A stretch of 64,000 nucleotides of DNA from CAVSUZ01 sp963791885 (GTDB taxonomy: Bacteria; Pseudomonadota; Alphaproteobacteria; Acetobacterales; Acetobacteraceae). Both the position numbers and the translations under genes were made by a program. A model generated the notes under the pieces. It saw only the letters and a program-made list of their open reading frames with translations. It was not told where the DNA came from and ran no database searches. Position 1 is the first letter of the stretch. Every line of letters starts with the position of its first letter. Shown one piece after another: positions 1-9,026 of this stretch. The stretch is from contig CAWBUL010000005.1 of assembly GCA_963791885.1 (NCBI GenBank), positions 806,001 to 870,000 on the forward strand, given 5' to 3'.

Positions 1-654
1 CACCGCGGCGGGTTCGGGTCGGAATACGATCTGCAGATCCGGCATCCGGCGGCCGTGGTGGTGATGCGGGGCAAGGACCGGCACCGTTTCTCGGCCTGGG
101 GCGCGGCGGGGGGCCTGGCGGGGACGACCTGCGGCAATATGGGCGAGCGTGAGAACGAGGCGCCGCACGAGATCGGCAAGCAGACCGTGTACCGACCAGC
201 CTTGGGCGAGGTGATCCGCATCTGGGGCGGTGGTGGCGGCGGCTGGGGCGATCCTTTGGCGCGAGATCCGGATGCCGTGGCGGCGGATGTCGCGGCAGGA
301 TTGGTGTCGGTGGAGCGCGCGCGGGATGTGTATGGCGTGGTGCTGCGCGAGGGCGTGCCGGATGCGGATGTCACGGTGTCGCAGCGGGCACGCTTGTCAG
401 GCGCGCGCGGGCCATTGGCCGATTTCGATTACGGGGCCGGGCGTACGGCATGGGAGGAGCGGTTCGGTGTGGCCGCTCAGCGCGTCGCGGCATGGATGCC
501 GAGCCTGGCGCCGGGACTGAGGCGGTCGGCTCAAGCGGCGCTGTATGACTTCTTGCAGGAAAACGGACCCGGCCCCTACGATGCAGCGACAACGGATCAA
601 GCCATTCAAGCTGTGACCGCGCGGCTGCAGAGGCAAATGGGAGGCGGGGGATGA
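1..654 (+). CDS. Hydantoinase B/oxoprolinase family protein, C-terminal part (5' end outside window)
   Basis: The frame is open from the first base, so only the last 217 residues are present. They carry the glycine-rich GGGGGWGDPLARDP segment and a following 'VAADVAAGLVSVERARDVYGVVL' type helix region typical of the C-terminus of HyuB/N-methylhydantoinase B and acetophenone carboxylase-type subunits. Family members, with a HyuA partner, open cyclic imides such as hydantoins or 5-oxoproline using ATP. The stop overlaps the next start (ATGA at 651), so it is translationally coupled to the MFS permease and probably shares an operon with the downstream importer. The substrate cannot be read from this fragment. 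Confidence 0.85.
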   Translation, partial: HRGGFGSEYDLQIRHPAAVVVMRGKDRHRFSAWGAAGGLAGTTCGNMGERENEAPHEIGKQTVYRPALGEVIRIWGGGGGGWGDPLARDPDAVAADVAAGLVSVERARDVYGVVLREGVPDADVTVSQRARLSGARGPLADFDYGAGRTAWEERFGVAAQRVAAWMPSLAPGLRRSAQAALYDFLQENGPGPYDAATTDQAIQAVTARLQRQMGGGG

Positions 655-1958
655 GCGAGAGAAGTTATCCGACCGCGGCCTTCGATATGGGCGGCACCGG
701 GACGGTGTCGACGGTTGCGACCGTTGCGGGCGGTATCATTGGTAACATCATCGAATGGTATGATTGGACGATTTACGGTTTGCTCGCCAGCGTGTTTGCG
801 AGCCAGTTCTTTCCGTCCAGTGACCGGATCGTCGCGCTGCTGCTGACACTTTCAACGTTTGCGCTTGGTTTCCTCATGCGGCCTGTCGGTTCGATCGTGC
901 TCTCACCGATGGCGGATCGGTATGGCCGGCGGCGCATGCTGGCGCTGACAATCCTGCTGATGGGGCTCGGCAGTCTGATCGTGGCGGTGACGCCGCCCTA
1001 CAGCGCGATCGGCATTGCCGCGCCGCTGCTGCTGTTGTTCGCGCGGCTCCTGCAGGGATTTTCGGCCGGCGGAGAGTTCCAAGGGGGTGCCACGTTCCTG
1101 GTAGAACATGCACCGCCGAACCGTCGCGGGTTTACGAGTTCCTTCCATATCGGCGGTGTCGGCGTGTCTGTGCTGATTGCGACCGGCGTATCGGCGCTGA
1201 CCACCGGGCTTATTCCCCAACCGGCGCTGGGCAGTTGGGGCTGGCGTATTCCGTTCCTGTTCGGTGCCGTTCTGTCGCTGTACGGCCTGTATATCCGTAG
1301 CGGCTTGCCGGAAACGCCGCACTTCGTCGAAGCGGAGCGGAACGACAAGCTGGAAGCACATCCTATTCGGACCGCACTGGCCAACCATCCGTGGGAATCG
1401 TTCGTCGTCTTCGTGATGCAGATGGGGACGGTGCAATTTTACATCTGGGTCGTGTTCCTGCCGACCTATGCCCATCTGGCCGGCGGGTTGCCGCTGACCC
1501 AGGGATTCATCGGCGGTATCATCGCATTGATCGTTTTCTGCATCGCGACGCCGATCTCCGGGGCGGTATCGGACCGTATCGGCCGCAAGCCATTGCTGCT
1601 TGGCTACGCGATCGGCTTTTTCGTGCTGTCCTGGCCGATGCTGAAGCTGCTGGACAACGGCGATTTCTGGAGCTTCCTGCTGGTGGCTGTGGTCGGCTGC
1701 CTGCTTCTGGCGATGGTCGACGGCGTGCTGTCCGTCACCTTGTGCGAGTTGTTCCCGACCGGGGTACGCACCTCCGGCATCGGGCTGCCATACGCCATCT
1801 GCGCGGCCATTTTCAGCGGCACAGCACCGCTGATCGCGACCTATCTGGTGTCGATCAAGATGCCGTGGCTGATCGCCGTTTATATCATGGTGATTTGTGC
1901 CATCGGCATCGCGACGTTCCTACGCATGAAAGAGACGCGCGGAGTCGCGCTGACATAA
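651..1958 (+). CDS. MFS transporter, metabolite:H+ symporter type
   Basis: This 435-residue protein has about 12 hydrophobic segments. Its family signatures are EWYDW at residues 35-39 in the first membrane segment, DRYGRRR at 89-95 in the cytoplasmic loop after the second helix, and GFSAGGEFQGG near 137-146. These fit the metabolite/H+ symporter branch of the major facilitator superfamily, which includes alpha-ketoglutarate and proline/betaine permeases. It should act in the inner membrane as a proton-driven carrier of a small organic acid or amino-acid-like solute. Its start overlaps the upstream hydantoinase gene by four bases and a peptide-type ABC importer follows 10 bp later, suggesting one catabolic uptake operon. 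The exact substrate is unknown. Confidence 0.88.
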   Translation: MSERSYPTAAFDMGGTGTVSTVATVAGGIIGNIIEWYDWTIYGLLASVFASQFFPSSDRIVALLLTLSTFALGFLMRPVGSIVLSPMADRYGRRRMLALTILLMGLGSLIVAVTPPYSAIGIAAPLLLLFARLLQGFSAGGEFQGGATFLVEHAPPNRRGFTSSFHIGGVGVSVLIATGVSALTTGLIPQPALGSWGWRIPFLFGAVLSLYGLYIRSGLPETPHFVEAERNDKLEAHPIRTALANHPWESFVVFVMQMGTVQFYIWVVFLPTYAHLAGGLPLTQGFIGGIIALIVFCIATPISGAVSDRIGRKPLLLGYAIGFFVLSWPMLKLLDNGDFWSFLLVAVVGCLLLAMVDGVLSVTLCELFPTGVRTSGIGLPYAICAAIFSGTAPLIATYLVSIKMPWLIAVYIMVICAIGIATFLRMKETRGVALT

Positions 1959-1968
1959 GGGGAGCTTC

Positions 1969-3555
1969 ATGAGCCACACCTTCACTCGCCGCTCCGTCAT
2001 GCTCGGCTCGGGTATGGCGATTACCGGGCTAAGCCTTGCCGGCCGTGCCCGCGCCGAGGCGCCGGCCGACACTCTGGTGATCGGCATCGCTGCCGACCCG
2101 ACCGGGTTCGATCCCGAGGCGGTGCTGAACAACACGTCGGGCTTCGTGATGGCGACGGTTTTCGACAGCCTGATGAAGTACAAACCCGGCACCACCGATC
2201 CGATGGCTGGGCTGGCGCAGTCCTACGACGCAACACCGGACGGTCTGACCTACACGTTCAAGCTGCGGCCGAACGTGACGTTCCATGACGGCACGCCGTT
2301 CAACGCCAAGACCTATCTATCGGGGATCGACCGGCTGCTGAACAAAACCGATCCCAATTACATCTACAATACGGGTCCGGTGGAGGGGTACATCGACTTC
2401 ACCTATGGCTCTGTCGCTTCCTACACCGCGCCGGACGACATGACCGTGGTGTTCAAGATGAAGGAGCCGAATGCGCCGTTTCTGACCAGCCTCGCGATGG
2501 TGTGGAACGGGGTGGTCAGCCCGGCAGCGGCTGCGAAATACGGCAAGGATTTCCGTCAGCATCCTGTCGGCACAGGCCCTTACGTATTCCAGGAATGGCG
2601 CCCGCGCGATGCGGTCCTGCTCGAAGCCAATCCGAACTATTGGAACGGCAAGCCGAAAGTCGGAAAGCTAGTGTTCAAGGAGTATCCTGATCCGTCCGCC
2701 GGATTGCTCGCTTTGAAAAGCGGCGACATGCACATCTGGGCGGACACCAACACGCAGTTGCTGCCTGCGCTCCGCGCTGACCAGGATCTGACGCTGCTGA
2801 CTCAGCCGGGCCTGGCCGTTAGCGGCGTGGGGATGCCGTGCGATACGGCGCCGTTCAACGACGTGCGGGTGCGCCAGGCGTTCAACTATGCGGTGGACAA
2901 GAACGCGATCGACAAGGCCCTGTACCACGATCTCGCGGCGCCGATGACGTCCCCATTGCCGGCATCGGAGTGGAGCTTCGATCCGTCGCTGAAGGGCTAT
3001 CCGTACGATCCGGAGAAAGCGAAGTCTCTGTTGAGTCAGGCGGGCGTCAAGCCGGGATTCGAGGTGGAGCTGCTGAGCTACAATTCCGGACGCGGCTACA
3101 ACCCGGTGGGACCGGACCTCGCCGTCGCGGTGCAGGGTTTCCTGCAGAAGATCGGGGTGAAGGTGAATGTGCAGAAGGTGGAGTTCGGCGCTTACCTTTC
3201 GCAGATCCGGTCGGCCAAATATGGCGGCATGTTCCTCGTGGGATGGACGGGTGACAATGGCGATCCCGACAATTTCCTGAATGCGCTGTGGGGCAGCAGC
3301 AATATCCCGATCACCAACACGGTGCGCTACAAGAATCCCGACCTCGATGCGATGTTTGCCAAGGGATTGCAGACCACGGATCATGCGGAGCGCGTGAAGA
3401 TCTACCAGGACGCACAGAAGGTCATCCTGGATGCCGCGCCGTGGATCTTCGTCAATTCGGTCCTGCAGGTCCGCGCGGTCAGCAAGCGGGTGCAGGGGTA
3501 TCAGCTCAACCCGACGCAGATGTTCTTCGATATGGAGAAGGTCTCCCTGACGTAA
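1969..3555 (+). CDS. ABC transporter substrate-binding protein, family 5 (DppA/OppA-like)
   Basis: This 528-residue periplasmic binding protein belongs to the SBP_bac_5 class, which binds peptides, nickel, opines or glutathione. The N-terminus has paired arginines at residues 7-8 (TRRSVML) followed by a hydrophobic stretch and an ARA cleavage-like site near 29, so Tat-type export is plausible. The mature part shows the family pattern: early VIGIAADPTGFDPEAV, then YKPGTTDPMAGLAQSY and HDGTPFNAKTYLSGIDR. It is the first gene of a five-gene importer module that continues with two permeases and two ATPases, all closely spaced. The ligand is not predictable from sequence; the hydantoinase-type gene upstream hints at a modified amino acid or peptide. 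Confidence 0.93.
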   Translation: MSHTFTRRSVMLGSGMAITGLSLAGRARAEAPADTLVIGIAADPTGFDPEAVLNNTSGFVMATVFDSLMKYKPGTTDPMAGLAQSYDATPDGLTYTFKLRPNVTFHDGTPFNAKTYLSGIDRLLNKTDPNYIYNTGPVEGYIDFTYGSVASYTAPDDMTVVFKMKEPNAPFLTSLAMVWNGVVSPAAAAKYGKDFRQHPVGTGPYVFQEWRPRDAVLLEANPNYWNGKPKVGKLVFKEYPDPSAGLLALKSGDMHIWADTNTQLLPALRADQDLTLLTQPGLAVSGVGMPCDTAPFNDVRVRQAFNYAVDKNAIDKALYHDLAAPMTSPLPASEWSFDPSLKGYPYDPEKAKSLLSQAGVKPGFEVELLSYNSGRGYNPVGPDLAVAVQGFLQKIGVKVNVQKVEFGAYLSQIRSAKYGGMFLVGWTGDNGDPDNFLNALWGSSNIPITNTVRYKNPDLDAMFAKGLQTTDHAERVKIYQDAQKVILDAAPWIFVNSVLQVRAVSKRVQGYQLNPTQMFFDMEKVSLT

Positions 3556-3559
3556 CGCG

Positions 3560-4564
3560 GTGCTGGATTACGTCGCCCGGAGGATCGGGCAGCTTCTGCT
3601 GGTGATGCTCGGTGTGAGCGTCGTTGTCTTTATTGCCATGCACTTGATTCCCGGGGACGTGGCAACGCTGTTGTTGGGCGACCGTGCGACGGCGGCGTCG
3701 CTCGCCAAGTTGCGGCACCAGCTTGGCCTGGATCAGCCGGTGATCGTGCAATACTGGCGCTTCCTGTCGGGCGCGCTGTCGGGCGATTTCGGCACGTCGT
3801 TGCGCGACAACCGCTCGGCCTTCGGGGAGGTGCTGCAGGCATTTCCCGTCACCCTGCAACTGACCCTGTCGGCGCTGGCGCTGGCGACGGCGATCGGCGT
3901 GCCGCTGGGCGTGTTCGCCGCGTTCCGGGAAGGAACCTGGGTGGACACGGCGATCACAACGCCCACGCTGTTCGGCGTCTCCATGCCGGTGTTCTGGCTG
4001 GGGCTGATGGCGCTGCTGCTGTTTTCGGCAAAGCTCGGCTGGCTGCCGGTGGGCGGACTGATGCCGGTTGGAGCACGCATGGCGCGACCAACGGGGCTTA
4101 GCGTCGTGGACGCGGCGCTAACGGGCAATCCCGCGCTGGTGGGTGAGGCGGTGAGCCACCTGATCCTGCCTGCCGTCACTCTTGCCACGGTACCGCTGGC
4201 GCTGATCACCCGCATCACACGGGGCGAGGTACTTGGCAGCATGAATCTCGACTACGTCCGGACGGCGCGGTCGAAGGGTCTGCCCGAGGGGCGCATCATC
4301 CGGGCACACATTCTTCGCAACGCGCTGATCCCGATCGTGACGGTGATCGGGTTGCAGCTTGGCACGCTGTTGTCCGGTGCCGTGTTGACGGAAACGATCT
4401 TTTCCCTGCCAGGCCTTGGCCGCCTGATGGTGGATGCGATTCTGGCGCGCGACTATCCAGTGGTGCAGGCTGGCGCGCTGTTCGCAGCGACCGTGTTCGT
4501 GCTGGTGAATCTCGGCGTCGATCTTCTCTACGCGGTCCTCGATCCGCGTATTCGGCGGGCATGA
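3560..4564 (+). CDS. ABC transporter permease, DppB family
   Basis: Inner-membrane permease of 334 residues with the N-terminal LDYVARRIGQLLLVMLGVSVVVF type first membrane segment seen in DppB/OppB/GsiC proteins. A cytoplasmic EAA-like loop (SKGLPEGRIIRAHILRNAL) lies near residue 235 and contacts the ATPase subunits. The start is GTG, four bases after the binding-protein stop. No ATG gives a better N-terminus, because the family's conserved first helix begins within a few residues of this codon. The stop overlaps the next gene (ATGA at 4561). It should pair with the following DppC-like protein to form the translocation pore. Confidence 0.93.
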   Translation: MLDYVARRIGQLLLVMLGVSVVVFIAMHLIPGDVATLLLGDRATAASLAKLRHQLGLDQPVIVQYWRFLSGALSGDFGTSLRDNRSAFGEVLQAFPVTLQLTLSALALATAIGVPLGVFAAFREGTWVDTAITTPTLFGVSMPVFWLGLMALLLFSAKLGWLPVGGLMPVGARMARPTGLSVVDAALTGNPALVGEAVSHLILPAVTLATVPLALITRITRGEVLGSMNLDYVRTARSKGLPEGRIIRAHILRNALIPIVTVIGLQLGTLLSGAVLTETIFSLPGLGRLMVDAILARDYPVVQAGALFAATVFVLVNLGVDLLYAVLDPRIRRA

Positions 4565-5412
4565 GCGCCACCACGCTTATTGCCGCTCCGGCTGCGGCGT
4601 CATCGCTGCTGGCGCGGCCTGCGGCGAAGATTGGGCTGGTGATCGTTGTCCTCTTCCTTCTGCTGTGCGCGTTCGCGCCGCTGGTCGCACCTTACGATCC
4701 GTACGATCAGGACCTGATGAACTCACTCGCCGCGCCGTCCTGGGCGCATTGGTTGGGGACGGACCAGTACGGTCGCGATGTCGCCAGCCGTGTGATGTAC
4801 GGCGCGCGGTACGCGCTGCTGGCGGTCGCCATCGGGGACGGGTTGGCGCTGGCGCTGGGCAGCGTCATGGGTCTGGCCGCGGGTTACCTGGGCGGCGTGG
4901 CAGACGCCGTGATCATGCGCATTGTCGACGTGCTGCTGGCATTCCCCTATCTGTTGCTGGCACTGATCATCGTCGCTGCGCTCGGACCAAGCCTGCTGCA
5001 TTCGCTGATCGCGATCGGCATCGTCTATACGCCGCAATACGCACGGCTCATTCGCGGCCAGGTGCTCGGCGTGCGCCAGACCGACTTCGTGAAGGCGGCA
5101 CGCGCGCTGGGGGCTTCCTCGACGCGCGTTATCATTCGTCACGTCGCCCCGAACAGTCTGTCTCCGGTGATCGTGATGGCCACGCTGCAGGCGGGCTCAG
5201 TGATCATCGAAACCGCGGGGTTGTCGTTCCTCGGGCTGGGTGCGCAACCGCCGTCCCCGGATTGGGGCACGCTGCTGTCCGAGGGGCAAGACTATTTCCT
5301 CTCGGCTTGGTGGATCGCGACCTTCCCGGGGCTTGCGATCTTTATCGTCGTGTTGGGCTTCAACCTGCTGGGCGACGCGCTGCGGCGCGGGTTCGACCCG
5401 CGCGCCCAATGA
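4561..5412 (+). CDS. ABC transporter permease, DppC family
   Basis: The 283-residue permease has an N-terminal membrane helix, the DppC-typical segment APSWAHWLGTDQYGRDVASR around residues 58-77, and five further hydrophobic stretches. An EAA-like coupling loop (ARALGASSTRVIIRHVAPNS) lies near residue 180. It forms the heterodimeric channel with the preceding DppB-like subunit. Both ends overlap neighbouring genes by four bases (ATGA), indicating tight translational coupling in the operon. Confidence 0.93.
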   Translation: MSATTLIAAPAAASSLLARPAAKIGLVIVVLFLLLCAFAPLVAPYDPYDQDLMNSLAAPSWAHWLGTDQYGRDVASRVMYGARYALLAVAIGDGLALALGSVMGLAAGYLGGVADAVIMRIVDVLLAFPYLLLALIIVAALGPSLLHSLIAIGIVYTPQYARLIRGQVLGVRQTDFVKAARALGASSTRVIIRHVAPNSLSPVIVMATLQAGSVIIETAGLSFLGLGAQPPSPDWGTLLSEGQDYFLSAWWIATFPGLAIFIVVLGFNLLGDALRRGFDPRAQ

Positions 5413-6392
5413 CGGAACCGCTGCTTCGGGTGGAGGCGCTGTCGCTCGCCTACGGCGCAGTTCCGGCGCTGCAGGATGTGTCGTTCACTTTGGCACGCGG
5501 TGAAAGCCTGGTGGTGGTCGGCGAGTCCGGCTCCGGCAAGTCGAGCCTTGCGCTCGCGGTGATGCGCCTGCTGCCGCGCACCGCTCGGCTCGCTGGGCAA
5601 ATGCGCTTCACGCAGGGCGAGGGACTGCCGATCGAGCTGACGGAGGCTGATGCCGCAGCATTGCAGCGTCTGCGCGGCAAGGACATCGGCATGATCTTTC
5701 AGGAGCCGATGACCAGCCTAAATCCGGTGTACCGCGTTGGCGAGCAGATCATTGAGGCGATGCGCTTTCATCAGCCGGCGCCGCGCACAACACTGCACGC
5801 TCGAGCGCTGGAATTGCTGACCCATCTTGGCGTGCCAGAACCGGCGCGGCGCATGGAAGCGTTCCCGCACGAACTGTCGGGCGGCTTGCGCCAACGGGTC
5901 ATGATTGCGATTGCGCTGGCGTGCGATCCTGCGTTGCTGATTGCTGATGAGCCGACCACCGCGCTGGATGTGACCATCCAGGCGCAGATGCTGATCTTGC
6001 TGAAGCGGCTGCGTGCGGAACGCGACATGGCGCTGCTGTTCATCACGCATCACCTGGGCGTGGCGCGCGAAGTGGCGGACCGCATTCTGGTTCTGTACGC
6101 CGGTCAGGCGATGGAGGAGGGCCCGGCGGGAGCTGTTATCGCGGCGCCCTTGCATCCCTATACGCGCGCCCTGCTGCAATCGGTGCCGCGGCTTGGCATG
6201 ACCAAAAATACGCTCACGCTACCGGCTATTCCGGGGATGGTGCCTGATCCCGCGTCATTGCCGCCCGGCTGCGTGTTTGCGCCGCGCTGCCCGCTGTTCG
6301 TTCCTGGTCTCTGCGATGCAGGGCGGCCGCCGATGGCGCCGATGGGCCCGGGCCGAAGCGTGCGCTGCGTGCGCGCCGGAGAGACCGCATGA
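5409..6392 (+). CDS. Peptide-type ABC transporter ATP-binding protein, DppD family
   Basis: ATPase of 327 residues. Visible motifs are Walker A GESGSGKSS at 38-46, the ABC signature LSGGLRQRV, and Walker B LLIADEPTTALD. The C-terminal cysteine-containing segment CVFAPRCPLF...LC is characteristic of oligopeptide/dipeptide ATPases of the DppD/OppD group. The start at 5409 was chosen because ATGA overlaps the permease stop and the protein begins directly at the ABC domain; the frame stays open upstream but that part lies inside the dppC-like gene. It energises import together with the DppF-like protein downstream. Confidence 0.92.
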   Translation: MTEPLLRVEALSLAYGAVPALQDVSFTLARGESLVVVGESGSGKSSLALAVMRLLPRTARLAGQMRFTQGEGLPIELTEADAAALQRLRGKDIGMIFQEPMTSLNPVYRVGEQIIEAMRFHQPAPRTTLHARALELLTHLGVPEPARRMEAFPHELSGGLRQRVMIAIALACDPALLIADEPTTALDVTIQAQMLILLKRLRAERDMALLFITHHLGVAREVADRILVLYAGQAMEEGPAGAVIAAPLHPYTRALLQSVPRLGMTKNTLTLPAIPGMVPDPASLPPGCVFAPRCPLFVPGLCDAGRPPMAPMGPGRSVRCVRAGETA

Positions 6393-7444
6393 GCGCGGCC
6401 TTGCTCAGTGTGGAGAATCTGACCGTGCGCTTTCCGGTGCACCGCGGATTCCTGCACCGGAACGCGTGGCTGCACGCCGTCACCGACGTGTCGTTTCAGG
6501 TGAATCCGGGGGAAATACTTGGGTTGGTGGGCGAATCCGGATCCGGGAAGACCACGATCGGCCAATGCGTGCTGCGGCTGCAGGAGCCGTCCGGCGGCCG
6601 GATTCTGTTTCAGGCGCGCGATATCGCTGAATTTTCCGGATCTGATCTTCAGTCGTTCCGACGCGGAGCGCAGCCGGTGTTCCAGGATCCGTTCGGCTCG
6701 CTCGATCCGCGTATACGGCTCGGCGAGATCCTCGCCGAGCCGCTGGCGATCCATCGGCTGACGCGCACGAAGCAGGAGACGCGTGAGCGGGTGTCTGCAT
6801 TGATGCAGGAGGTGGGGCTATCGCCCGCGTTGCTGAGCCGCTTGCCACACCAGTTGTCGGGTGGTCAGCGCCAGCGCGTCAGCATCGCGCGGGCGCTTGC
6901 CTGCAATCCGGCGCTGCTGGTGGCGGACGAGCCTGTTTCGGCACTCGATGTGTCCATCGCCGCGCAGGTGATCAATCTGCTGATCGCGCTGCAACGCCGC
7001 CGCCATCTCGCAATGATCCTGATCGCGCATGACCTGGCGACGGTCGGCTACGCAGCCGATCGGGTCATGGTGCTGTATCTGGGGCGGGTGATGGAGGTCG
7101 CGGCGGCGGATGCAATCTTCGCTGCGCCGCGGCATCCTTACACGCAGGCGCTGATAGCGGCGATTCCGGAGCCTGAATCCGGTCTCGCCGAAGGGCGTGC
7201 GTGGCTGGAAGGCGATATTCCAAGCCCAGTTACGCCGCCATCCGGCTGCGTGTTCCGCACCCGTTGCCGGTTCGCCGAGTCCGCGTGCGGCGACGCGGTG
7301 CCGCCGCTGCGCGAATTATCGAGCGGACATTACGTCGCCTGCCGGCGCGCCGAGGAGCAGGTGGTGCGCGAGGCTGCGGTTACAGCCAGTGCGGCGCGAT
7401 CCACGCCCAGCCCGACGTCGTCTGTTGCCAGTAGCCCGGCATGA
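6389..7444 (+). CDS. Peptide-type ABC transporter ATP-binding protein, DppF family
   Basis: Second ATPase of the importer, 351 residues. It shows Walker A GESGSGKTT, signature LSGGQRQRVSIARALA, Walker B LLVADEPVSALDVS, and the C-terminal CVFRTRCRFAESAC segment of this family. It starts in a four-base overlap with the preceding ATPase. The last about 40 residues are Ala/Ser/Pro-rich and look less conserved. The gene's 3' end overlaps the 3' end of the convergent lipoprotein gene by 65 bases, so these two transcripts are partly antisense. Confidence 0.92.
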   Translation: MSAALLSVENLTVRFPVHRGFLHRNAWLHAVTDVSFQVNPGEILGLVGESGSGKTTIGQCVLRLQEPSGGRILFQARDIAEFSGSDLQSFRRGAQPVFQDPFGSLDPRIRLGEILAEPLAIHRLTRTKQETRERVSALMQEVGLSPALLSRLPHQLSGGQRQRVSIARALACNPALLVADEPVSALDVSIAAQVINLLIALQRRRHLAMILIAHDLATVGYAADRVMVLYLGRVMEVAAADAIFAAPRHPYTQALIAAIPEPESGLAEGRAWLEGDIPSPVTPPSGCVFRTRCRFAESACGDAVPPLRELSSGHYVACRRAEEQVVREAAVTASAARSTPSPTSSVASSPA

Positions 7445-7679
7445 ACATGTTGCCGTGGGTGCCCTGCGGGACGTACGTGCCCGGCTCCCACACGTAACCC
7501 GCACCGTTCCAGTTCCAATGGCCCGGCTGCCAGATCAGCGGCACGCCCGACACAGGGGGCAGCGGAATGGCTTCCGTCTGGGGCGGCGGTACCGGGGGCG
7601 GCGAGAATGACGTCTGGGCGACGCAACCCGCCAACGCGACCGAGGCCGCGAGCGCGAGGGAGACACGGATCTTCCTCAT
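7380..7679 (-). CDS. Small Trp-rich lipoprotein, YXWGXW-repeat-like
   Basis: 99 residues from the ATG at 7679; an in-frame ATG four codons upstream is the alternative. The N-terminus MRKIRVSLALAASVALAGC is a lipoprotein signal with lipobox LAGC and the acylated Cys at 19. After a Pro-rich linker the mature part repeats aromatic PGxW units (WQPGHWNWNGAGYVWEPGTY, MPGYWQQTTSGWAW), as in short YXWGXW-type envelope proteins of unknown role. It lies downstream of ispDF on the same strand. Its last 65 bases are antisense to the dppF-like gene. Confidence 0.75.
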   Translation of the reverse strand: MRKIRVSLALAASVALAGCVAQTSFSPPPVPPPQTEAIPLPPVSGVPLIWQPGHWNWNGAGYVWEPGTYVPQGTHGNMFMPGYWQQTTSGWAWIAPHWL

Positions 7680-7757
7680 GTGTGTGATCATCGCCTCTGG
7701 ACGTTTCGCTGATGGCGATATGGTGCACTGTCGGCACAGTGTCCATACGAACCGGCT

Positions 7758-8915
7758 TCAGGTCGGAGTGAACTCGTTCGTACTGACGTCAGGAACCAGC
7801 ACAGTTGCAACGGCCTGCGCAGCGATGCCTTCGCCTCGGCCAGTAAAGCCGAGGCGTTCGGTGGTGGTTGCCTTGACCGAAATGCGGGCGATGTCGGTGC
7901 GGAGCAGGTCCGCAAGCCGCGCGCGCATGGATTCGGCATGCGGGGTAATTTTGGGGCGTTCGCAGATCAGGGTGACATCCGCGTTGCTTAAAGTGCCGCC
8001 GCGTGCGGCGATACGATCCGCGGCGTGGGTCAGAAATCGTGCGCTATCGGCGTCCTTCCAGGTGGCTTCGGAGGGGGGGAAATGACGGCCGATATCGCCT
8101 TCGGCCAGCGCACCGTAGATCGCATCGCACAGCGCGTGGATGCCGACATCGGCGTCGGAATGTCCGGTCAAGCCTTTGTCGTGTGGGATTTGTACGCCGC
8201 ACAGAAACAAGGGCCGGCCTTCCTGAAGGACGTGCACGTCGAATCCGGTGCCGGTGCGGGGGATAAGGCGTGCGGTAAACATGCGTTCGAGGCGCGCCAG
8301 ATCGTCGGGATAGGTGATCTTGATGTTGTCCTCCGATCCTTCGACGATCACCACACGCTCTCCCACCGATTCCAGCAGCGCTGCATCATCGGTCGCATCG
8401 GTTGTGTCAGAGCGATGGGCTGCGAGAATCGTCGAATATCGGAATGCTTGGGGCGTTTGGGCCCGGTACAGGCCGGTGCGCGGCACGGTTCGGGTGATTT
8501 GGCCATCGTCCACCAGCTTCAGCGTGTCGGCGACAGGTGCGGCCGGGATGGCGCCCGGCGCCTGTTCCAGCACGCGCAGCAGCGCCGGGATCGCATTCGG
8601 CGGAATGAACGGGCGGGCCGCGTCATGGATCAGCACGACATCGGGCGCGTGGCGTTCCAGCGCTTCCAGCCCGATGCGGACGCTCTGCTGGCGCGTAGCG
8701 CCGCCGGGAATGGGAGGCAGAATCCGCATGCCTTGGAGTGCCTGTGCGATCAGTGTCGGATCGCCCACCGGCTGGATCAGCTCGGCATGGCGGGCGAGGG
8801 TTTCGGCGGCGTGGCGGATCACCGGCCGTCCGCTCAGGCGCAGGAACTGCTTCGGCATGTCGGCGCCGAAGCGCGTGCCGCTCCCGGCGGCGACGAGGAT
8901 GGCTGCGATGCGCAC
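7758..8915 (-). CDS. ispDF: Bifunctional 2-C-methyl-D-erythritol 4-phosphate cytidylyltransferase / 2-C-methyl-D-erythritol 2,4-cyclodiphosphate synthase
   Basis: The 385-residue fusion carries two steps of the MEP isoprenoid pathway. Residues 1 to about 225 are IspD, with the nucleotide-binding AAGSGTRFGADMPKQFL near the N-terminus and VLIHDAARPF further on. Residues from about 226 are IspF, with GTGFDVHVL and the metal-site region GHSDADVGIHALCDAI, ending with KATTTERLGFTGRGEGI. IspD transfers CMP to MEP and IspF cyclises the later intermediate; IspE is not in this window. Fused IspDF is common in alphaproteobacteria. The gene is divergent from the secreted protein gene at 9027, with 111 bp between them. 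Confidence 0.96.
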   Translation of the reverse strand: MRIAAILVAAGSGTRFGADMPKQFLRLSGRPVIRHAAETLARHAELIQPVGDPTLIAQALQGMRILPPIPGGATRQQSVRIGLEALERHAPDVVLIHDAARPFIPPNAIPALLRVLEQAPGAIPAAPVADTLKLVDDGQITRTVPRTGLYRAQTPQAFRYSTILAAHRSDTTDATDDAALLESVGERVVIVEGSEDNIKITYPDDLARLERMFTARLIPRTGTGFDVHVLQEGRPLFLCGVQIPHDKGLTGHSDADVGIHALCDAIYGALAEGDIGRHFPPSEATWKDADSARFLTHAADRIAARGGTLSNADVTLICERPKITPHAESMRARLADLLRTDIARISVKATTTERLGFTGRGEGIAAQAVATVLVPDVSTNEFTPT

Positions 8916-9026
8916 GCCGCGTGCTTGCGGTCCTTGCCATCTGCCGTCAAGGCGTGTGAGCCAAACGGTTGATATCCGGCTCTATCCGGGACAAAGCTGG
9001 CTCGCGACTCAAACGCAGGGACCGAT

